From NCBI GenBank assembly GCA_002255925.1, contig NKIH01000002.1, positions 62,001 through 126,000 of the forward strand: a DNA stretch of 64,000 bases, written 5' to 3'. The notes beneath the pieces are model-generated. The model saw only the letters and a program-made list of their open reading frames with translations, was not told the DNA's origin and ran no database searches. The DNA is from Burkholderiales bacterium PBB6 (GTDB taxonomy: Bacteria; Pseudomonadota; Gammaproteobacteria; Burkholderiales; Burkholderiaceae_C). The position numbers and the translations under genes were made by a program. This document shows positions 53,282-61,240 of the stretch, one piece after another. The stretch's first letter is position 1, and each line of letters begins with the position of its first letter.

Positions 53282-54430
53282 ATGCCTGCCCGGCTGCTCA
53301 AGCTCTACATCGATTCCACGTCGCTGCCGCTGGTGCACCAGATGGCGGACTTCGTGCGCTGCGCTGACGACCCGGGCATCACCAAGCTCATCACCTGGCT
53401 GCGCCTGCCCCTGAGCGAAGCGCAGCTGGCTGGCACCGGCGCGCTGTACCTGCCGCAGATGGCGGCCATCAGCTCGGCCTTCGTGGGCCAGGTGTGCAAC
53501 CTGGTCAAGCAGGGCCACCGCGACATCGAGATTCACTCCAACCAATTCCACGCCTGGCGCGGTGTGGCGCCGCTGCTGCAGGCGCTGGCCCCGGTGCTGC
53601 GCAGTGGCGCTGTGCGGGTGCGCCTGCACTTGTATGACGACGGCTCGGTGGGGCCGCTGCAACGCGACGAGCTGGCCCGCTGGCCTGACCTGTCGAGCGC
53701 GCTGGCCGTGGCCGCGCGTGAGCTGGAAGCCCATCTCTTCAGCCGCCAGCCCCTGAGCTGGACGCTGCCCCACAGCCACGCGTGGCCGCTGGTGCTGCCC
53801 ACCACCTTCCACTGGCTGCACCCCAAGGCGCTGCTGCGCACGCCCGAGGGCGCAGCGCTGTGCGCGCTGCTGGACCAGCACATTCAACCGATGGTGTTTG
53901 ATGGCCTGCCCGACCTGACCCAGGCGCAGAGCGACCATTACCTCGCGCTGTTTGGCCTGACCCCGGAGGTGGCTGACACCCTGGTGCCGCTGGCCGGCGC
54001 CGCAGATGCCGTGCTGTTCACCGGCACCGGCGCCTGGGACAAGGCCTGGAACCTGCGCCTGCGCGACAGCCAGCTGCGTGCCATCGCCACGCTGCACCAG
54101 CACCACTGCTTCGACGGCCTGCGGGCGATTGGCTACAAGGGCCACCCGGCCAACTGCGACCACGATGCGGCCATTCAGGCGGCACTTGGCGACGATGTGA
54201 TCGCCTTGCCGCAGCGGGTGCCGCTGGAGGTGCTGCTGATGGCCGGCCTGTTGCCGCAGCGCGTGGCCGGCGTGTTGAGCACTTTTCACCTGACGATGCC
54301 GGCTGCCATGATCGACGCCGTGCTGTGCCAGGCCGGCCCGCCTCCCGGGGGCACCAGCGCCCCGCTGGTGCAGTGGCTCATCGACAACCAACTGGTGGCG
54401 CCCGAGCAGATGCTGGCGCTGCTGGACTGA
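53282..54430 (+). CDS. GT80-family glycosyltransferase (sialyltransferase-like)
   Basis: A 382-residue protein that aligns by eye with the GT80 sialyltransferase PmST1 of Pasteurella along its whole length. It starts LLKLYIDSTSLPLVHQMADF, as PmST1 starts with LYLDPASLPALNQLMDF. Functional blocks are YDDGS at 118-122 (the general-base Asp region), GTGAW near 248, YKGHP with H288, PLEVLLMAGLLP with E316 and VLSTFHL with S333-T334 (CMP-phosphate binding in PmST1). GT80 enzymes use CMP-activated nine-carbon acids. Embedded between pseC and pseF, it probably uses CMP-pseudaminic acid; no Maf-type transferase is in the window. Identity of acceptor is unknown. Confidence 0.82.
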   Translation: MPARLLKLYIDSTSLPLVHQMADFVRCADDPGITKLITWLRLPLSEAQLAGTGALYLPQMAAISSAFVGQVCNLVKQGHRDIEIHSNQFHAWRGVAPLLQALAPVLRSGAVRVRLHLYDDGSVGPLQRDELARWPDLSSALAVAARELEAHLFSRQPLSWTLPHSHAWPLVLPTTFHWLHPKALLRTPEGAALCALLDQHIQPMVFDGLPDLTQAQSDHYLALFGLTPEVADTLVPLAGAADAVLFTGTGAWDKAWNLRLRDSQLRAIATLHQHHCFDGLRAIGYKGHPANCDHDAAIQAALGDDVIALPQRVPLEVLLMAGLLPQRVAGVLSTFHLTMPAAMIDAVLCQAGPPPGGTSAPLVQWLIDNQLVAPEQMLALLD

Positions 54431-54451
54431 CCCCTTTCGCGGAAAGACACC

Positions 54452-55507
54452 ATGCCTGCCTACAACGATTTGCGCGCCGTGTGCGCGGCCATGCACCAGG
54501 CGCCTGAGCTGTACCGGCCGGCGGTGTTCTGGGATGCAGCCTCGGCCACCATCGTGACCGAGCTGGAGACCGAAGGCATCGAACGCTTCCGCAGCTTGTC
54601 GACGCCGCTGAGCTACTTCGTGCCGACCTGGGGCGTGCCCGTCAGCGGTTTCACGGCCGAGCAGGTGCAGGCCCTGACCGACGGCCTGCAAGGCGACTTC
54701 CCCAATGCCAAGAAGGCCCATCTGGCGCTGGCGCAGTTTTTGTCGGGCGAGATGGCGGCCCAGGCCGACTACCGCGTGCTCAAGGCCGCGGACGACCCCA
54801 CGCGCCTGCCGCACCTGCACACCTTCACCGAAAGCGAGGTGGGCACGCCGGTGGGCCAGATGAGCTTCGAGGGCCGGCGCTTCAGCCGCTCGTCGATGAA
54901 CTACCTGCTGGGCATGGCCCTGTTGAAAAAGCACCTCGGCGCTGAGCTGCCCCGCGTGGTGCTGGAAGTGGGCGGCGGTTTCGGCACGCTGGGTGAGTTG
55001 CTGGCGGCGAGCGGCATGCCGGGCTGGCAATACATCGATGTCGACATTCCGCCGACCAGCTTCGTGGCCGAGTGGTATTTGCGCCAGGTGCTGGGTGAGG
55101 CCAACGTCACCGGCTGGGCGCAGACCCATGCGGAAAGCGCGTTGCCAGTGAGCAGCCTGCCGCAGGCCGCGGTGCTGGCGGCCTGGCAGATCGAGCAGCT
55201 GCAAGGCCAGGTCGATCTGTTCGTCAACTTCATTTCCTTCCAGGAAATGGAGCCGCACATCGTGCGCAACTACCTGGCCCAGGCCGAGCGCCTGCAGGCT
55301 CGCTGGGTGCTGCTGCGCAACCTGCGTGAAGGCAAGCCCAAGCGCGTGCCCGGCCAGCAGCACGGCGTGGATACCCCGGTGCTCGGCGATGACTACATCA
55401 CCATGCTGCCCGGCTATGAGTTGATCGAGCGCAGCACGCTGCCCTTCGGCTACAAGACGGTCGACGGCTTCCACTCGGAAATGCTGCTGCTCAAGCGGCG
55501 CGACTAG
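54452..55507 (+). CDS. Putative sugar O-methyltransferase (TIGR04371-like)
   Basis: A 351-residue protein with a SAM-binding motif VVLEVGGGFGTLGELL near residue 170, FNYLLGMALLKKHL-type lead-in (NYLLGMALLKKHLG) and YIDVDIPPTSFVAEWYLRQV, as in putative sugar O-methyltransferases of glycan clusters. N-terminal 130 residues are of unclear function. It lies 21 bases after the GT80-like gene and could modify pseudaminic acid or the acceptor glycan. The substrate is unknown. Confidence 0.75.
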   Translation: MPAYNDLRAVCAAMHQAPELYRPAVFWDAASATIVTELETEGIERFRSLSTPLSYFVPTWGVPVSGFTAEQVQALTDGLQGDFPNAKKAHLALAQFLSGEMAAQADYRVLKAADDPTRLPHLHTFTESEVGTPVGQMSFEGRRFSRSSMNYLLGMALLKKHLGAELPRVVLEVGGGFGTLGELLAASGMPGWQYIDVDIPPTSFVAEWYLRQVLGEANVTGWAQTHAESALPVSSLPQAAVLAAWQIEQLQGQVDLFVNFISFQEMEPHIVRNYLAQAERLQARWVLLRNLREGKPKRVPGQQHGVDTPVLGDDYITMLPGYELIERSTLPFGYKTVDGFHSEMLLLKRRD

Positions 55508-55521
55508 GCGCGATAAGCGGC

Positions 55522-55582
55522 CCTGAACCTGCCGATTTTTGTGCTTTAGTTCCTGGGTTTCTCGGCCACACTGGCTTGACAG
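55522..55582. repeat. Conserved leader element, copy 2 (before pseF)
   Basis: Second copy of the element found before pseB, in the 156-base gap before pseF. Shared blocks are GTGCTTTAGTTCC (55541-55553), TCGGCCACACTGG (55562-55574) and TTGACAG (55576-55582). It suggests a second promoter or regulator site inside the Pse cluster. Confidence 0.75.
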
Positions 55583-55663
55583 GGCGCTGTGCCATCCACG
55601 CGCGCGCCCGTCAAAACGCCAGAGGCCCGCGATGTGTCAAACCCCCGTTGATTCGAGCGCCGC

Positions 55664-56368
55664 ATGAAGATCGCGCTCATTCCCGCGCGTGGCGGCAGCA
55701 AGCGCATTCCGCGCAAGAACATCCTGCCGTTCTGCGGCCGGCCTATGCTGGCCTGGGTGGTGGACGCTGCCCAGCGCAGCGGCTGCTTCGACCGCATCGT
55801 GGTGTCCACCGACGACCCCGAAGTGGCCGAGCTGGCCGTGCGCTGCGGCGCCGAGGTGCCGTTCATCCGGCCTGCCAGCCTGGCCGATGACCACACCGGC
55901 GTGATCGCGGTCATCCGCCATGCCGTGAACATCTTGCTGCCACAGCCCGGCCCGGACGATTGGGTGTGCAACCTGCTGGCCACGGCGGCCTTCCTGCATC
56001 CGGCTGATTTGCAGGCCGCATGGGCGCAGCTTGGCCAGCGGCCCGAGGCTGATTTCGCCTTGTCGGTGGCGGCCTTCCGCGCTCCCATCCAGCGCGCGCT
56101 GCGGCTCGATGCCGAGCAGCGGGTGTCGATGTTCGACCCCGAGCAATTTCCCAAGCGCTCGCAAGACCTGGAGCCGGCCTTCCATGACGCCGGCCAGTTT
56201 TGCTGGGGCCGTGCGCAGGCCTGGCTGACGGTGAGCAATGTATTCACGCCTGCCTGCCTGGCCGTGCGCCTGCCCGACCACCGCGTGCAAGACATCGACA
56301 CGCCCGAAGACTGGGTGCGTGCCGAGTGGCTCTTCAAGGCGATGCAGGCAGCCGGGGAGGGCGCATGA
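55664..56368 (+). CDS. pseF: Pseudaminic acid cytidylyltransferase PseF
   Basis: A 234-residue CMP-sugar synthetase. The N-terminal IALIPARGGSKRIPRKN is the CTP-binding loop of the CMP-NeuAc synthetase family; VVSTDDPEVAELA and the later VQDIDTPEDW fit PseF. It activates pseudaminic acid to CMP-Pse, the donor for a transferase. It overlaps pseG as ATGA. Confidence 0.94.
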   Translation: MKIALIPARGGSKRIPRKNILPFCGRPMLAWVVDAAQRSGCFDRIVVSTDDPEVAELAVRCGAEVPFIRPASLADDHTGVIAVIRHAVNILLPQPGPDDWVCNLLATAAFLHPADLQAAWAQLGQRPEADFALSVAAFRAPIQRALRLDAEQRVSMFDPEQFPKRSQDLEPAFHDAGQFCWGRAQAWLTVSNVFTPACLAVRLPDHRVQDIDTPEDWVRAEWLFKAMQAAGEGA

Positions 56369-57459
56369 GCCTGGGCACTGCCCACACACCGCTGCCGAAC
56401 ACCGCGCCGGTGCTGCTCATCCGCGCCGATGCGTCGCAGCAGATGGGCTCGGGCCATGTGATGCGCTGCCTGGCGCTGGCCGAAGCCTGGGCGGCACGCG
56501 GGCACGCGGTGCACTTCATCTGCCGGCCCTTGCTCGGGAATTTGACGGGCGAGTTGCAGCAGCGCGGCTGGCCGGTGCACAGCCTGCCCCTGCCTGAGCT
56601 TGAGCCCACCTGGAGCGTGGCCGACCAGGACGCCGATGCAGCAGCCACCGCAGCCTTCGTTGCCCAACTCGCGAGCGCATCACACGCCAGCTGGCTGCTG
56701 GTCGACCACTACCAACTGGATGCCCGCTGGCACGCCCGCGTGGCACAACCCGGCCTGCACATCGCGGTGCTCGATGACCTGGCCAACCGCCCGCTGCAGG
56801 CCGATGTGCTGATCGACCAGAACGCGCTGCCCCACCTGCATCATCGCTACCCGGCGCTCACCCCGCCGCACTGCGTGCACCTGCTCGGCGCCGGCTACAC
56901 GCTGCTGCGCCGGGACGTTCAGGCTGCCGCCCACCGGCGTGCCACCGGCACCACGAGCACCGTGCCCATCTTTCTGGGCGGGGCCGATACCGAGCGCTGG
57001 ACCGAAGCCGTGCTGGCCCAGTGGGTGCGGCAACCGGCCCGCGCTGACCTGCATGCCCATGTGCTGTGCGGCGCGATGAACCCGCATTGGCGCGACGTGG
57101 CGGCGGCCTGCGAGGCGGCACACGTCGAGTTTTCAATGGCGGTGCGCGGCCTCGATGACGTGATGGCGGGGTCGCGGGCCGCCATCGTCGCCTGCGGCAT
57201 GCTGGCCGTGGAGCTGCAGGCGCTGGAGGTGCCAAGCCTGTTGGTGCCACTCTCCAGCATCCAGCGTGCGGTGGCCCATGACTTTGCGCAACGCGGCCGC
57301 GCCGTGGTGCTGGAAACATCGGGGCTGCAACAGCCCCACACCTTTGACCAAGCCTGGGCCGCCACCCTGGCCCTGAACCACCACAGCACCGGCCGCGCCT
57401 TCATGGCGCTGGACGGCGCGCAGCGGGTGGTGGACACACTTCTGGAGATCGCCGCATGA
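56365..57459 (+). CDS. pseG: UDP-2,4-diacetamido-trideoxy-altropyranose hydrolase PseG
   Basis: A 364-residue GT-B-like hydrolase. The N-terminal SQQMGSGHVMRCLALAEAW holds H31, equivalent to the catalytic His of Campylobacter PseG; VDHYQLDARW and GGADTERW follow. It removes UDP from the diacetamido sugar. ATG 56365 overlaps pseF by 4 bases; the open frame extends upstream antisense but that part is not real. It overlaps the next gene also by 4 bases. Confidence 0.92.
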   Translation: MSLGTAHTPLPNTAPVLLIRADASQQMGSGHVMRCLALAEAWAARGHAVHFICRPLLGNLTGELQQRGWPVHSLPLPELEPTWSVADQDADAAATAAFVAQLASASHASWLLVDHYQLDARWHARVAQPGLHIAVLDDLANRPLQADVLIDQNALPHLHHRYPALTPPHCVHLLGAGYTLLRRDVQAAAHRRATGTTSTVPIFLGGADTERWTEAVLAQWVRQPARADLHAHVLCGAMNPHWRDVAAACEAAHVEFSMAVRGLDDVMAGSRAAIVACGMLAVELQALEVPSLLVPLSSIQRAVAHDFAQRGRAVVLETSGLQQPHTFDQAWAATLALNHHSTGRAFMALDGAQRVVDTLLEIAA

Positions 57460-58121
57460 GCACCGCGTTGAATGAGCCGTCGAACCAGACCTTGATCGAA
57501 CACTACCGCTCGCTGCTGAACAGCCATGGCGATACCTTCGAGGCCGCGCAGTATTCATCCCGCGCCTCGCAGGAAGCCCGCTACGACATCCTCGTGCAGG
57601 TGGCCGATCTGCAAGGCGCCCGGGTGATGGACTTCGGCTGCGGCACCGGTCACCTCGCCACCTACCTGAAAGAGCGGGGGGTCGACTGCCAGTACACCGG
57701 CATCGACATCGTCGAAGACTTCTTCCCCTATGCCCGCGCCAAGCACCCGGACCACCGTTTCGGCCGCTGGGAAGACTTCGAGGGCGAGCGCTTCGACTAC
57801 ATCTTCGTCAGCGGCGTCTTCAACAACCGCATGCCCGACAACGAGGCGTTTTTCACCAACACCGTGAAGCGGCTGTTCGAGCGTTGCGACGGCGCCTTGA
57901 GCTTCAATGCCATGAGCACCTGGGTGGATTTCCAGGACCCCGGCCTCTGGTACATCGCCCCTGAAAAGGTGTTTGCGTTTTTGAAGACGCTGACGCCCTA
58001 CATCACGCTGCGCAACGACTACGTGGTCAAGCGCATGCCCGTGCCGTTCGAGTTCGCCGCCTACGCCTACCGGGCGCCCCTGGTGGCTGGCCCGGAGGAG
58101 ACCGAGGAGCCCGCAGCATGA
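57456..58121 (+). CDS. Class I SAM methyltransferase
   Basis: A 221-residue methyltransferase with VMDFGCGTGHLATYL (SAM motif I) near residue 58 and GIDIVEDFF. FDYIFVSGVFNNR is motif post-II. The N-terminus EHYRSLLNSHGDTFEAAQ is found in small glycan-cluster methyltransferases. It overlaps pseG and the FAD gene by 4 bases each, so it is translated in one chain with pseF-pseG-pseI. Substrate unknown; a Pse derivative is likely. Confidence 0.78.
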   Translation: MSTALNEPSNQTLIEHYRSLLNSHGDTFEAAQYSSRASQEARYDILVQVADLQGARVMDFGCGTGHLATYLKERGVDCQYTGIDIVEDFFPYARAKHPDHRFGRWEDFEGERFDYIFVSGVFNNRMPDNEAFFTNTVKRLFERCDGALSFNAMSTWVDFQDPGLWYIAPEKVFAFLKTLTPYITLRNDYVVKRMPVPFEFAAYAYRAPLVAGPEETEEPAA

Positions 58122-59365
58122 ACATCGCCGTGGTGGGAGGGGGCTTCAGCGGCGCGATGACGGCGCTGGCACTGGCACGCCAGGGCCACGGCGTGACGAT
58201 TTATGAAGCCGGCACCGAGCTGGGCGGCATCGTGCGCGACGTGCACCTGCCGCACGGCCGCTTCCTGCGTGGCTGCCACTACATGAACCTGGCGCCGAGT
58301 TTCCAGGCCCTGTGGCCGCACATCGACGACCTGGCGCTGACCCGCTTTGACCACCACTACGGCTCCTGGAACAACCTGTTCGGCCCGGTGATGGTGCACC
58401 ATGATTTTGCGCAGCCCGTGGTGCCCGGCCCGCTGGGTGACGGTGCCGCCACCGGTGACACCACCGCCCTGTGGGCCGGCTCGGTGGCCGACTACCTCGC
58501 CCTGCACGAACCCCGCGTGGGCCGCGTGCTCACCACCTGGGCCGAGCGCGTGGGCGACGTGAACAGCCTGGCGGCCATCAACGCCATTCCGCTGCAACTC
58601 AGCCGCGTTTTTTACCCCGACGACCTGGCGGCCGTGCGCGCCGCCAAGCAGGCTGATGCGCTGCTCGACAGCACCCTGGGTGTGCCCCGCAGCCTGTTCG
58701 AGCCACCCTTGCCGGTGCAGGGCGGCGCCTTGCCCACCCACGGCTTTGATGACTACATGCGCTGTCTGCAAGCCACGCTCGATCGCCTCGGTGTGCGCAC
58801 CGTGCTGAACGCGCCGGTGAAGCCTGTGCGGCAGGCCGATGACCGCTGCGGCCTGAGCCTGCGCGGTGAGGCGGTGGCGGCCGATTGGGTGGTGTGGTGC
58901 GCCAACCCCACGCCACTGCTGCAGGTGCTGACTGGCGACCGGCTGGAATCTCCCGCCACCCGCTGCGTGTACCTGTACGCCACGGTGGACGGCGCCTTGC
59001 CCGAGCAGCCGCTGTACTACCAGGCCTTTGGCCATGACCACCCGGTGATGCGCCTGTTCAGCTACGAGCTGGACGGCCGCAAGCTGACCATCGAAGCGCT
59101 GGACGAGGGCTGGACACCGGCGCAACTGGTGGCCGTCACCGAACAGATCCTGCGTGACCTCGGCTGGCCCGTGCGCATCACCCATGCTGAAGTGCAGCCC
59201 GAGAAGCGCTATGCGCTGGTCTCGCAGCACGACCTGACCTGCATGACCCGCTTCGCCCGCAAGGCCGCCAAGCTGGGTGTGGTGACGGGCGGCTGGCAGC
59301 ACTACGGCCGCGACCGCCGCTTCGGCGACATCCTCGACCAGCTGACCCAGGTGGGGGTGTTGTGA
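58118..59365 (+). CDS. FAD-dependent oxidoreductase of the UGM/amine-oxidase-like class
   Basis: A 415-residue flavoprotein with an N-terminal Rossmann dinucleotide motif IAVVGGGFSGAMTALALARQG and YEAGTELGGIV, followed by RFLRGCHYMNL (resembling UDP-galactopyranose mutase or NAD(P)-binding amine-oxidase-like enzymes). The middle has LFEPPLPVQGGALPTHGFDD. Related proteins occur in glycan clusters, but the reaction is unknown: ring contraction, oxidation or isomerisation of a sugar are possible. It overlaps its neighbours by 4 bases at both ends. Confidence 0.65.
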   Translation: MNIAVVGGGFSGAMTALALARQGHGVTIYEAGTELGGIVRDVHLPHGRFLRGCHYMNLAPSFQALWPHIDDLALTRFDHHYGSWNNLFGPVMVHHDFAQPVVPGPLGDGAATGDTTALWAGSVADYLALHEPRVGRVLTTWAERVGDVNSLAAINAIPLQLSRVFYPDDLAAVRAAKQADALLDSTLGVPRSLFEPPLPVQGGALPTHGFDDYMRCLQATLDRLGVRTVLNAPVKPVRQADDRCGLSLRGEAVAADWVVWCANPTPLLQVLTGDRLESPATRCVYLYATVDGALPEQPLYYQAFGHDHPVMRLFSYELDGRKLTIEALDEGWTPAQLVAVTEQILRDLGWPVRITHAEVQPEKRYALVSQHDLTCMTRFARKAAKLGVVTGGWQHYGRDRRFGDILDQLTQVGVL

Positions 59366-60063
59366 GCACCTGCGTCGTGATGCAGCCCACCTACCTGCCG
59401 TGGTCGGGCTACTTCAACCTGATGGCGCAGGCCGATGTGTTCGTGCTGCTGGACGACGTGCAGTACAACCGCACCAGTTGGCAGACGCGCAACCGCATCC
59501 TCGTGCAGGGTGAAGAGCAACTGCTGACCGTGCCCGTGCTGGCCGGTCATCTGGATACCCGCATCGAGGCCGTGCGGCTGGCGCCTGGCCCGTGGCCGCG
59601 CAAGCACCTGGCCTCGCTGACGGCGGCTTATGCCAAGGCGCCGCATGGGCCTGAACTGCTGGCGCTGCTGGCGCCGCTGTACGAAACCGCTGGCGAAGTG
59701 ACGCACCTGGTCGACTGGAACCAGCAGCTTATCAGCACCCTTGCCACCGCGCTGGGCCTGCACACGCCGCTGGTGCGCGCCTCCACGCTGGGCTGCGGCG
59801 GCGAGCGTTCGGCCCATGTGCTGGCCCTCTGCGATGCGCTGGGCTGTGACGACTACCTCTCGCCCGTGGGCTCGGCCGACTACCTGGCGGAGGACAACTT
59901 TGCCGCCAACGGGCGGGTGTCGCTGCGCTTTCAGGCCTACCGGCCCGCGCCCTACGCGCAGCGCAAGGCACCGGCCTTCGTGTCTCACCTGTCGGTGGTC
60001 GATGTGATCGCCCACCAGGGCCTTGAATTTGCCCGGCATTACGTGAAAGAGTCAGCGCCATGA
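59362..60063 (+). CDS. WbqC family protein
   Basis: A 233-residue member of the WbqC family, found in O-antigen and flagellar glycan loci. It starts VVMQPTYLPWSGYFNLMAQ, has DDVQYNRTSWQTRNRI and SPVGSADYLAEDNF, the family hallmarks. The biochemical role of the family is not settled. The GTG at 59362 overlaps the upstream stop. Its coupling with pseI suggests a function in the same pathway, perhaps an unidentified step such as acyl transfer. Confidence 0.85.
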   Translation: MSTCVVMQPTYLPWSGYFNLMAQADVFVLLDDVQYNRTSWQTRNRILVQGEEQLLTVPVLAGHLDTRIEAVRLAPGPWPRKHLASLTAAYAKAPHGPELLALLAPLYETAGEVTHLVDWNQQLISTLATALGLHTPLVRASTLGCGGERSAHVLALCDALGCDDYLSPVGSADYLAEDNFAANGRVSLRFQAYRPAPYAQRKAPAFVSHLSVVDVIAHQGLEFARHYVKESAP

Positions 60064-61121
60064 ACACCGCCAACCCGAGCATCACCATCCAGGGCCGCCA
60101 CATCGGCCTGGACCACCCGCCCTACGTGATCGCGGAGATGTCGGCCAACCACAACGGCAGCCTGGAGCGCGCCTTCAGCATCCTGGCCGAGGCCAAGGCG
60201 GCGGGCGCAGACGCGGTGAAGATCCAGTCGTACACCGCCGACACCATCACGCTGGACTGCGACAACGAAGACTTCATGATCCGCGGCGGTTTGTGGGACG
60301 GCCGCCGCCTGCATGAGCTCTACCGCGAAGCCGAAATGCCCTGGGCCTGGCACCGCCCGCTGTTCGAGCGCGCCCGCGAACTGGGCCTGACGATCTTCAG
60401 CTCACCGTTCGACCATTCGGCGGTGGACCTGCTGGCCTCGCTCGACGCGCCGGCCTACAAGATCGCCTCGTTTGAGGCCATCGACATTCCGCTGATCCAG
60501 TACGTGGCGTCGGTGGGCAAGCCGATGATCATTTCCACCGGCATGGCCAGCCAGCAGGAAATCGACGAGGCGGTGGACGCCGCCCTCGGTGCCGGCTGCA
60601 CGCAGCTGGCGGTGCTGCGCTGCGTGAGCGGCTACCCCGCACCGGCGGCCGATTACGACCTGCGCACGATTCTGGACATGCGCGAGCGCTACGGCCTGGT
60701 CACCGGCCTGTCTGACCACACGCTCGACAACACCACGGCGATTGCCAGCGTGGCGCTCGGGGCTTCGATCATCGAAAAGCACTTCACGCTCGACCGCCAG
60801 GGTGGTGGGCCGGACGACACCTTCTCGCTCGAGCCGCCTGAGCTCGCCGCCTTGTGCAGCAGCGCCCGCGTGGCCTGGAGCGCACTGGGCCAGGTGCGTT
60901 ACGGCCCGGCGCCGAGTGAGCGCAGCAACGTGAAGTTCCGGCGCTCGATCTATTTCGTCAAAGACCTGGCCGAGGGCGAGCTCATCACCCCCGATGCGAT
61001 CCGCGTGGTGCGCCCGGGCTTCGGCGCCTTGCCCAAGCATTTCAACGCCATGATCGGCCGCCGCGTGGCGCGTGCCGTGGCCCGCAACACGCCGGCGGCG
61101 CTGGAACTGCTGGCGCCTTGA
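60060..61121 (+). CDS. pseI: Pseudaminic acid synthase PseI
   Basis: A 353-residue NeuB-type synthase that condenses 2,4-diacetamido-2,4,6-trideoxy-L-altrose with phosphoenolpyruvate. VIAEMSANHNGSLERA and KIQSYTADTITLD are the N-terminal active-site motifs; ISTGMASQQEIDEAV, CVSGYPAP and LSDHTLDNTTAI follow, and a C-terminal SAF domain (SIYFVKDLAEGELITPD) ends the protein. It overlaps wbqC by 4 bases and is the last gene of the cluster before convergent glycosyltransferase genes. Confidence 0.95.
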   Translation: MNTANPSITIQGRHIGLDHPPYVIAEMSANHNGSLERAFSILAEAKAAGADAVKIQSYTADTITLDCDNEDFMIRGGLWDGRRLHELYREAEMPWAWHRPLFERARELGLTIFSSPFDHSAVDLLASLDAPAYKIASFEAIDIPLIQYVASVGKPMIISTGMASQQEIDEAVDAALGAGCTQLAVLRCVSGYPAPAADYDLRTILDMRERYGLVTGLSDHTLDNTTAIASVALGASIIEKHFTLDRQGGGPDDTFSLEPPELAALCSSARVAWSALGQVRYGPAPSERSNVKFRRSIYFVKDLAEGELITPDAIRVVRPGFGALPKHFNAMIGRRVARAVARNTPAALELLAP

Positions 61122-61135
61122 GCGGGCGCCAAGTT

Positions 61136-61160
61136 TGGAAACGCGTTGGGAAACGCGTTT
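61136..61160. repeat. Palindromic direct repeat between convergent genes
   Basis: Two near-identical 12-base units carrying AAACGCGTT lie in tandem. AAACGCG (61139-61145) and CGCGTTT (61154-61160) could pair as a hairpin with an 8-base loop. It may end transcription of pseI and the GT41 gene; no T run follows. Confidence 0.4.
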
Positions 61161-61240
61161 GTGAACGAGTCGGGAACCGGGGTGGCAGGTTCAGCTGCCG
61201 CCCGGTCAGCGCGTCAGGCTGACGCTGCCGCGGCCCCTGG

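Noticed and set aside
52745-55474. Long minus-strand open frame of about 900 codons opposite pseC, GT80-like and methyltransferase genes
   Set aside because: Antisense to three recognisable genes; composition is His/Gln/Arg-rich as expected for a shadow.
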